DNA of 29,748 nucleotides from positions 1 through 29,748 of the forward strand of contig JAZNNJ010000020.1 of assembly GCA_045580225.1 (NCBI GenBank), given 5' to 3'. The translations under genes and the position numbers were made by a program. Below, piece after piece: positions 23,460-29,748 of this stretch. Below the pieces are notes generated by a model. The model worked only from the letters and a program-made list of their open reading frames with translations, did not search any database and was not told the DNA's origin. How positions within the stretch are numbered: the first letter of the stretch is position 1; every line of letters begins with the position of its first letter. The stretch comes from CAUUCF01 sp045580225 (lineage in GTDB: Bacteria > Pseudomonadota > Gammaproteobacteria > UBA9339).

Positions 23460-24683
23460 ATGTTTGAATTACCGGAAAATCAAAACATTAATGCATCAAT
23501 CAAAGTAGTTGGTGTAGGTGGCGGTGGTGGTAATACCATTGAATATATGATTGATAATGGTGTTACAGGAGTTGAATTTGTGTGTGCAAATACCGATTTG
23601 CAAGCTTTGAGAAAGTCTCGCGCTAAAACTTTGATACAATTAGGTGAAGAATTAACTAGGGGATTAGGTGCCGGTGCTAATCCTGATGTTGGTCGTAAGG
23701 CGGCAGAGGAAAGCAGAGAAGTGATTCGTGATATTTTATCCGGGACTGATATGGTTTTTATTACTGCCGGAATGGGAGGTGGGACTGGTACAGGTGCTGC
23801 TCCTATTTTTGCTGATGTTGCTAAAGAGTTAGGTATATTGACGGTAGCCGTAGTAACTAAACCGTTTGTTTTTGAAGGAAAAAAGCGAATGATGATTGCT
23901 GAAGAGGGAATAAGGCGTTTAGCTTCAAGCGTTGATTCTTTAATTACAATTCCTAATATGAAATTACTTCCTGTTTTAGGAAAAAATGTTAGTTTATTAG
24001 ATGCTTTTAAATCTGCTAATGATGTATTAATGGGGGCTGTTCAAGGAATAGCAGAATTAATCACTAGACCAGGGTTGATTAATGTTGATTTTGCTGATGT
24101 ATGTACTGTTATGTCGGAAATGGGTATGGCAATGATGGGCACTGCTTCGGCTAGAGGTGATGATCGTGCTAGGTCTGCTGCTGAGGCTGCTATAGCTAGT
24201 CCTTTACTAGAGGATATTGATTTAAGTGGTGCTGGTGGGGTTTTGGTGAATATTACTGCTGGTCCTAATGTTTCAATTGGAGAATTTGAAGATGTTGGGG
24301 AAGTGGTAAGAAGTTTTGCTTCTGATGAGGCTACTGTGGTTGTAGGTACAGTTATTGATCCAAGTATGTCAGATGATTTGAGGGTTACAGTTGTTGTGAC
24401 AGGATTGAATCAGGATAAAAATAAACGCGAAATTAGAGATGTTCCCAAACATAGTTTTGATTCTCACGTTTCCAGTGTAAAGAAAGTTAGTCCTTTTAAT
24501 GAAAGGATTAAGGTGCCGGAGAGCAATTTAGATTATCGTAGGTTGGAAAAACCGGCAGTGTTTCGGGATAATAAATCTAGTTTGAATGAGGAAATTGCTT
24601 TAGATAAAGATTTAGTTGGTGAAGAAGAAGTTTTAGATATACCGGCCTTTTTGCGTCGTGATGTAGATGGGGATGATGAGTAA
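23460..24683 (+). CDS. ftsZ: Cell division protein FtsZ
   Basis: Tubulin-like GTPase forming the division ring. 407 aa from the ATG at 23460. An in-frame GTG 6 nt earlier exists, but it lies within the Shine-Dalgarno region (agagg) and homologues start MFE. N-terminal VVGVGGGGGNTIEYM, tubulin signature GGGTGTG (106-112) and later NVDFADVCTVM are all present. The conserved C-terminal peptide LDIPAFLRR (392-400), which binds FtsA and ZipA, is intact, followed by a short acidic tail. Its TAA is followed with no gap by lpxC. Confidence 0.98.
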   Translation: MFELPENQNINASIKVVGVGGGGGNTIEYMIDNGVTGVEFVCANTDLQALRKSRAKTLIQLGEELTRGLGAGANPDVGRKAAEESREVIRDILSGTDMVFITAGMGGGTGTGAAPIFADVAKELGILTVAVVTKPFVFEGKKRMMIAEEGIRRLASSVDSLITIPNMKLLPVLGKNVSLLDAFKSANDVLMGAVQGIAELITRPGLINVDFADVCTVMSEMGMAMMGTASARGDDRARSAAEAAIASPLLEDIDLSGAGGVLVNITAGPNVSIGEFEDVGEVVRSFASDEATVVVGTVIDPSMSDDLRVTVVVTGLNQDKNKREIRDVPKHSFDSHVSSVKKVSPFNERIKVPESNLDYRRLEKPAVFRDNKSSLNEEIALDKDLVGEEEVLDIPAFLRRDVDGDDE

Positions 24684-25595
24684 ATGTTTAAGCAAAGAAC
24701 AATTAAACAAACAGTTAAGATTTCTGGGATAGGTGTGCATTCTGGTAGGAAGATTAATTTAGCTCTGCGTCCTGCACCTGTTAATGCCGGTATTATTTTT
24801 ACCAGAGTAGATTTGAATCCTAGTATTTCAATTAAAGCAAATGCTTTTGCTGTTGGAGAAACGATGTTGTCTTCTTGTTTAGTTAAAGATGACGTGAAGG
24901 TTTCTACAGTTGAGCATTTAATGGCTGCTTTATCAGGTTTAGGAATAGATAATATTTGTGTTGATGTAGATGCTCCAGAGATACCGATAATGGATGGTAG
25001 TGCCGCTCCTTTTATTTTGCTTTTAAAAGAGGCTGGTATTTTTGAGCAGTATTGTTCTAAACGTTTTTTTAGAATAAAAAAAGAAATCATTGTTGAACAA
25101 GGAGATAAATGGGCAAAGTTGTTGCCTTACGACGGATTTCGTATGGAGTTTACTTTAAAATATGATCATCCAGTTTTTAAACGGTTACCTCAGGAGGCTG
25201 CTTTTGATTTTAGTAAAGAGGATTTTGGACAAGAGTTAAGTAGAGCGCGTACTTTTGGGTTATTATCTGATTACGATAAATTAAGGTTGGCTAATTTAGC
25301 TTTAGGGGGTAGTTTGGATAATACAGTGGTAATTGATGATCATAAGGTTGTTAATCCGGAGGGTTTACGTTATGAAAATGAGTGTGCTAAACATAAACTT
25401 TTGGATGCGTTAGGTGATTTGTATATGATCGGTGGAAATTTAGTTGGTCATTTTATTGGTTATAAATCAGGTCATACTTTAAATAATCTTCTGGTACGAC
25501 GAGTTTTAGCAGATCAGAGTAATTATGAAGAAATTATTTTAGATGAGGAGCGTGTTTTGTTCCCTCAATTTATTTTACAACAGTCTAGTATTTAA
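24684..25595 (+). CDS. lpxC: UDP-3-O-acyl-N-acetylglucosamine deacetylase
   Basis: Zinc-dependent deacetylase, the committed step of lipid A synthesis. 303 aa (E. coli 305). Zinc ligands H78 (STVEHL), H237 and D241 (KHKLLDALGD) and catalytic E77 and H264 (KSGHTLNN) are present, with APEIPIMDGSAAPF and SRARTFG. Directly abuts ftsZ. LpxC level is commonly controlled by FtsH through its C-terminus; the tail here ends FILQQSSI, different from the E. coli degradation tag. Confidence 0.98.
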   Translation: MFKQRTIKQTVKISGIGVHSGRKINLALRPAPVNAGIIFTRVDLNPSISIKANAFAVGETMLSSCLVKDDVKVSTVEHLMAALSGLGIDNICVDVDAPEIPIMDGSAAPFILLLKEAGIFEQYCSKRFFRIKKEIIVEQGDKWAKLLPYDGFRMEFTLKYDHPVFKRLPQEAAFDFSKEDFGQELSRARTFGLLSDYDKLRLANLALGGSLDNTVVIDDHKVVNPEGLRYENECAKHKLLDALGDLYMIGGNLVGHFIGYKSGHTLNNLLVRRVLADQSNYEEIILDEERVLFPQFILQQSSI

Positions 25596-25604
25596 AGTTA
25601 TCAT

Positions 25605-28334
25605 ATGATGAGTTTGTTTAGAAAAGTTTTCGGTACTAGGAATGACCGGGTTATTAAAGGTTTATGTAAAAAAGTAGAGGCAATTAATCGTTTAGAACCG
25701 ATAATGAAGCAGTTATCGGATTTGGACTTAAAAAATAAAACCAGGGAATTTAAAGAACGTTTTAAACAAGGAGAGACATTAGATCAATTGTTACCTGAGG
25801 CTTTTGCTGTAGTTCGGGAAACTAGCGTTAGAACTTTAGGATTGCGTCATTTTGATGTTCAATTAATTGGTGGGATGGTTTTGCATCAGGGTAAGATAGC
25901 GGAAATGCGTACAGGGGAAGGTAAAACTTTAGTTGCTACATTAGCTGTATATTTAAATGCACTTTCCGGAAAATCAGTTCATTTGGTGACGGTGAATGAT
26001 TATTTAGCAAGACGAGATGCGGAATGGATGAGACCGATATATAATTTTTTGGATTTATCTGTAGGTATGATTTATTCCAATCAGTCTGTTAGTGATAAAC
26101 GGATTGCTTACCGTTGCGATGTAGTTTATGGGACTAATAATGAATTTGGTTTTGATTACTTACGCGATAATATGGTTTTTGATATAAACAGTAAGGTACA
26201 AAATGGTCTACATTTTGCTATCATTGATGAAGTAGATTCTATTTTGATTGATGAAGCGAGAACTCCTTTAATTATTTCTGGTGCTGGAGACGAGAGTTCG
26301 GATTTATATGTACAAGTGGATAGGATTATTCCGAAATTAAAAAAGCAGTTTAGAATTGAAACATTGGATCAACCGATTTTACCAGAAGAGGTAGGTGATT
26401 ATACAGTTGATGAAAAGGAAAGGCAGGTTTATTTTACTGAACGTGGTCATAAAGCAGTAGAAAAGTATTGTTGTCAGATTGGGTTACTGCGGGATAATGA
26501 AAGTTTGTATGATACTAAAAATATAAAATTGATGCATTATTTGAATGCGGCGTTGCGTGCTCATACTTTATTTCATCGTGATGTTGATTATATTGTTAAA
26601 AATAGGGAGATAGTTATTGTTGATGAACATACAGGACGTACGATGGAAGGAAGACGTTGGTCTGATGGATTGCATCAGGCAATTGAGGCAAAGGAGAATG
26701 TAGGTATTAGACAGGAAAATCAGACATTAGCTTCCATTACTTTTCAGAATTTTTTTCGTTTATATGATAAACTATCAGGTATGACCGGAACAGCAGATAC
26801 TGAGGCATATGAGTTCCAGCAAATTTATGGCTTAGAAGTGACGGTAATCCCAACTAATCGTCCTATAAATCGTCAGGATTTATCTGACCAAGTATTTTTA
26901 ACAAAAGATGGTAAATTTAAGGCTATTTTAGAAGATATTAAAGTTCGAAGTGCGAAAGGGCAACCAGTCTTGGTTGGAACTGCGTCTATCGAGACTTCTG
27001 AATATTTGTCTTCGTTATTGACTAAGAGTGGGATAAAGCATCAAGTTTTAAATGCTAAACAACATGAACGGGAGGCCAATATTATTGCGCAAGCTGGTCG
27101 TCCTGGAGTGGTTACCATTGCTACAAATATGGCGGGTCGTGGTACTGATATTTTATTAGGAGGAAATTTAAGCATGGCAATTAATAATCTTGATTGTTGT
27201 GCCGAAGATTATTCTGTTTTAAAGGTACAATTGGAAAAAGATTGGCAAAATATGCATGACCAGGTAATTGCTTCAGGTGGTTTACATGTAATTGGTTCAG
27301 AAAGGCATGAATCACGGCGGATAGATAATCAATTGCGGGGTAGATCTGGCCGACAGGGTGATCCTGGATCTTCTAGGTTTTATTTATCTTTGGAGGATAA
27401 TTTACTGAGGATTTTTGCATCCGGTAAATTAGCGAACATGATGAGAAAATTAGGGATGAAAGAAGATGAGGTAGTGGAACATCGCTTTATAACGAAAGCT
27501 ATTGAAAATGCTCAACGTAAGGTAGAAGGGTTTAATTTCGATATTCGTAAGCATCTTTTAGAATTTGATGATATAGCTAATGAGCAACGAAAGATTGTTT
27601 ATAGTCAACGCGATAATTTAATGCAAAGTAAGGGAATTTCCGAAATGATTGATGATATGAAAGGTGATGTCATTGATGAGTGTTTGGAAAAGTTTATTCC
27701 TGCGGATAGTATTGAAGAAAGTTGGGATCTTCCTAGTTTAGAGAGAGAAATTCAGTCTCAGTTTTCAGTTAGTTTGCCTATTCAGGAGTGGTATAAACAA
27801 AATAAAACAGAAAATTACTTAAAAGATAAGATAAAGAGTTTTTTATTGGATGCTTATAAAAATAAATGGGAACAAAGTGGACTCGATCCTGATATTTTAA
27901 TAAATTTGGCAAGAAATGTTACGTTGCAAAGTTTAGATAATTTTTGGAAGGAACATTTAGTCGCGATGGATGCATTGCGTGATGGCATTCATTTGCGTGG
28001 GTATGCTCAGCAAGATCCTAAGCGTGAATATAAGAAGGAATCATTTTATTTATTTGCTCAGATGTTAGATCGGGTAAAGCGAGAAGTAGTACGGGTTTTG
28101 TATACAATAAGGTTTCATAATGAGGAAGAGATTGAAGCAATGAAGGCTGAGCAAGAGCATTCGTTGAAGAATAGGCGTGAACACTTAACTTATATTCATA
28201 ATAATAAAGAGATTGACAGTAAACAAAAGAGAGTTGTAGAAATTACAGTAAAAACTGGTTCTAAAGTGGGTAGAAACGATCTTTGTCCATGTAATTCTGG
28301 AAAAAAGTATAAGCATTGTTGTGGCAAATTATAA
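25605..28334 (+). CDS. secA: Protein translocase ATPase SecA
   Basis: Motor that drives preproteins through SecYEG. 909 aa (E. coli 901). Walker A MRTGEGKT (101-108), DEVD box (208-211) followed by SILIDEARTPLIISG, the YGTNNEFGFDYLRDNM motif, helicase VI-type SERHESRRIDNQLRGRSGRQGDPGSS, and the C-terminal zinc-binding SecB-contacting motif CPCNSGKKYKHCC. Two in-frame ATGs (25605, 25608) are possible starts. It follows lpxC after 9 nt; no secM-like arrest ORF lies between them, unlike E. coli. Confidence 0.98.
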   Translation: MMSLFRKVFGTRNDRVIKGLCKKVEAINRLEPIMKQLSDLDLKNKTREFKERFKQGETLDQLLPEAFAVVRETSVRTLGLRHFDVQLIGGMVLHQGKIAEMRTGEGKTLVATLAVYLNALSGKSVHLVTVNDYLARRDAEWMRPIYNFLDLSVGMIYSNQSVSDKRIAYRCDVVYGTNNEFGFDYLRDNMVFDINSKVQNGLHFAIIDEVDSILIDEARTPLIISGAGDESSDLYVQVDRIIPKLKKQFRIETLDQPILPEEVGDYTVDEKERQVYFTERGHKAVEKYCCQIGLLRDNESLYDTKNIKLMHYLNAALRAHTLFHRDVDYIVKNREIVIVDEHTGRTMEGRRWSDGLHQAIEAKENVGIRQENQTLASITFQNFFRLYDKLSGMTGTADTEAYEFQQIYGLEVTVIPTNRPINRQDLSDQVFLTKDGKFKAILEDIKVRSAKGQPVLVGTASIETSEYLSSLLTKSGIKHQVLNAKQHEREANIIAQAGRPGVVTIATNMAGRGTDILLGGNLSMAINNLDCCAEDYSVLKVQLEKDWQNMHDQVIASGGLHVIGSERHESRRIDNQLRGRSGRQGDPGSSRFYLSLEDNLLRIFASGKLANMMRKLGMKEDEVVEHRFITKAIENAQRKVEGFNFDIRKHLLEFDDIANEQRKIVYSQRDNLMQSKGISEMIDDMKGDVIDECLEKFIPADSIEESWDLPSLEREIQSQFSVSLPIQEWYKQNKTENYLKDKIKSFLLDAYKNKWEQSGLDPDILINLARNVTLQSLDNFWKEHLVAMDALRDGIHLRGYAQQDPKREYKKESFYLFAQMLDRVKREVVRVLYTIRFHNEEEIEAMKAEQEHSLKNRREHLTYIHNNKEIDSKQKRVVEITVKTGSKVGRNDLCPCNSGKKYKHCCGKL

Positions 28335-28335
28335 G

Positions 28336-29625
28336 ATGAAAAGAGCTAATAATAAATTGACATTAGGAATGTTAATTGCATTGGTGACAGGTAATATTAT
28401 TGGTTCTGGTGCATTTTTGTTACCTGCGGATTTAGCGAAATTTGGTAGTATTGGAATTTTATCTTTAATAGTTACTTCTTTAGGTGCCGTTGGTTTATCT
28501 TTAATTTTTGCAAGAATGAGTCAGTTAGTAAGGGAAGAAGGTGGACCTTATGCTTTTATTAAGAAAGGTCTGGGAAATAATTTAGGAATTCAAATAGCTT
28601 ATGCTTATTGGTTTGCAATATGGGTAGGTAATGCGGCTATTATTGTGGCAGCATTAGGCTATCTAGATTTATTTTTTCCTATTTTGCACAATATTTGGGT
28701 GAAAAATTTGGTGTCTTTAGGAATTATTTGGTCATTGACATGGTTAAATTGTTTAGAAATAAAAATAGTTGGTTGGTTTCAGGTTGTTGCGGCTATTTTG
28801 AAGTTTATTCCACTAGTAATTGTAATTATAGGAGGATGGTTTTATTTTAATCCAGAATGGTTAAAAATTAGTTTTAACGTTTCAGGGCACAGCAATTGGT
28901 GGGCATTTTCTCAGGGGTTAGTATTTACGATGTGGCTTTTTTTAGGGATAGAATCTGCTACTCTTCCTAGTAAAGATATTGAAAATCCAGATCGTGATAT
29001 TCCGTTAGCTACAGTGTTAGGTACTTTGTTGGCTATGTTTGTTTATTTGGGTGGAACATTAGTAGTGTTTGGTATGGTTCCAAACCAAGAATTAATTGGT
29101 AGTAATGCTCCATTTGCATTGGCTAGTAAATTAATTTTAGGAAATTGTGGAGGATATTTAGTAGCGTTTGGGGCGTTAATTGCTTGTTTAGGCTCATTAA
29201 ATGGTTGGATTTTGATTTCGGTTCAGATACCTGTTTATGCTGCTAAACAAAAAATTTTTCCACATTGTTTTAGTGAAGTAAACTGCAAGGGGATACCGGT
29301 TAATGCGATCATAATTAATTCATTATGTATTTCAATATTATTGTTGGGTAGCAGTTTTCTAAAATTAATGAATCAATTTGACTTTTTAATTATATTAGCG
29401 ACTTCAATTTCAGTTTTAGCATATTTTTACACTTGTATTGCGCATTTTAGATTATCTGGTTGGCTCTTTTTTAAAAAGCATTTTAATTGGTTATTTATAA
29501 ATTTATTTGCTTTGTTATATTCGGGTTATGTTTTATTTAATTCTGGAAGATGGGTTTTGATAGGTTTAGTTTTATTAAGTTTATTAGGGGGATTGATAAT
29601 TAATTTAATATATGCACATGATTAA
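28336..29625 (+). CDS. AdiC-like amino acid/polyamine antiporter (APC family)
   Basis: Twelve-helix inner-membrane exchanger. With the ATG at 28336 it has 429 aa; a GTG at 28321 would overlap secA and add five residues. It resembles the arginine/agmatine antiporter AdiC throughout: GNIIGSGAFLLPADLA in helix 1, GGPYAF, YWFAIWVGNAAII, TMWLFLGIESA (AdiC W202/E208 positions kept) and CLGSLNGW (AdiC W293 position kept). The retained Trp residues suggest a guanidino or cationic substrate, but other members of this group exchange ornithine, putrescine or lysine. Directly follows secA and overlaps the next ORF by 8 nt. Confidence 0.85.
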   Translation: MKRANNKLTLGMLIALVTGNIIGSGAFLLPADLAKFGSIGILSLIVTSLGAVGLSLIFARMSQLVREEGGPYAFIKKGLGNNLGIQIAYAYWFAIWVGNAAIIVAALGYLDLFFPILHNIWVKNLVSLGIIWSLTWLNCLEIKIVGWFQVVAAILKFIPLVIVIIGGWFYFNPEWLKISFNVSGHSNWWAFSQGLVFTMWLFLGIESATLPSKDIENPDRDIPLATVLGTLLAMFVYLGGTLVVFGMVPNQELIGSNAPFALASKLILGNCGGYLVAFGALIACLGSLNGWILISVQIPVYAAKQKIFPHCFSEVNCKGIPVNAIIINSLCISILLLGSSFLKLMNQFDFLIILATSISVLAYFYTCIAHFRLSGWLFFKKHFNWLFINLFALLYSGYVLFNSGRWVLIGLVLLSLLGGLIINLIYAHD

Positions 29626-29748
29626 ACAGGCTTTACCGGTAGGAGTAGATAATTTTGAGAAGTTAATAGAAAATAATTATTATTACGTGGATAAGACCTT
29701 ATTAATCAAGGAATTATTGGATAAAAAGGGAGACGTTAACTTATTTAC
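29618..29748 (+). CDS. AAA-ATPase-like / PD-(D/E)XK family protein, N-terminal fragment
   Basis: Only the first 43 codons are inside the window. The start MIKQALPVGVDNFEKL followed by YYYVDKTLLIKELL matches the N-terminus of the widespread family with an AAA-ATPase-like domain and a C-terminal PD-(D/E)XK nuclease-like domain, in which an RPRRFGKS Walker motif follows shortly; that motif would lie beyond the edge. The family is often present in many copies in host-associated or anaerobic bacteria, and its function is not established. Starts 8 nt inside the end of the antiporter gene, with no clear Shine-Dalgarno. Confidence 0.8.
   Translation, partial: MIKQALPVGVDNFEKLIENNYYYVDKTLLIKELLDKKGDVNLF

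Noticed and set aside
1..29748. CRISPR arrays, insertion sequences, tRNA and rRNA genes
   Set aside because: No regularly spaced repeats, transposase motifs, terminal inverted repeats or RNA gene signatures were seen on either strand.

Overview
The window looks like a chromosomal segment of an AT-rich, compact, probably host-associated gammaproteobacterium. Exonuclease I (sbcB), HolC, oligopeptidase A and the order ftsA-ftsZ-lpxC-secA point to Gammaproteobacteria. LpxC shows that it makes lipid A, so it has an outer membrane. A GlpT-type phosphate-ester antiporter, an AdiC-like amino-acid antiporter, a polyamine ABC importer and the start of an AAA-ATPase-like/PD-(D/E)XK family protein would suit a Legionella/Coxiella-like lifestyle. 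That placement is inference; no rRNA or tRNA is present to anchor it.

Layout. 1-2231: sbcB (+) converges on rplU-rpmA (-), with a shared hairpin terminator between them and a strong promoter ahead of rplU. 2232-4031 (-): glpT followed with no gap by holC. 4297-8913 (+): a YbhGFSR-like export system (membrane fusion protein, two separate ATPases, two ABC-2 permeases) in which the normally fused double ATPase is two overlapping genes. 8984-12687 (+): potABCD for spermidine/putrescine uptake, with overlapping or abutting genes. 12782-19480 (+): a tightly packed run coaX, prlC, rpiA fused to feoA, feoB, a rhomboid protease and rnhB, several pairs overlapping by 11 nt. 19481-20976: the only gene-poor stretch, an islet of small Gly-rich peptides, two of them with matching double-glycine leaders. 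20977-22079: infA and nadK. 22187-28334: ftsA, ftsZ, lpxC, secA. 28336-29625: an AdiC-like antiporter. 29618-end: N-terminus of an AAA-ATPase-like protein.

The most unusual items are: (1) an uninterrupted ORF joining ribose-5-phosphate isomerase A to a C-terminal FeoA domain, directly ahead of feoB; (2) the split YbhF ATPase pair, whose substitutions (Q-loop, H-loop, partner signature and partner D-loop) all fall in the same composite ATP site, predicting one dead and one live site; (3) the double-glycine peptide islet, whose first gene stops early next to a T6 run and is joined by a TAATG junction to a second reading frame. The remainder is mostly housekeeping, but with altered neighbourhoods: no obgE after rpmA, no ftsQ before ftsA, and infA-nadK in its place.
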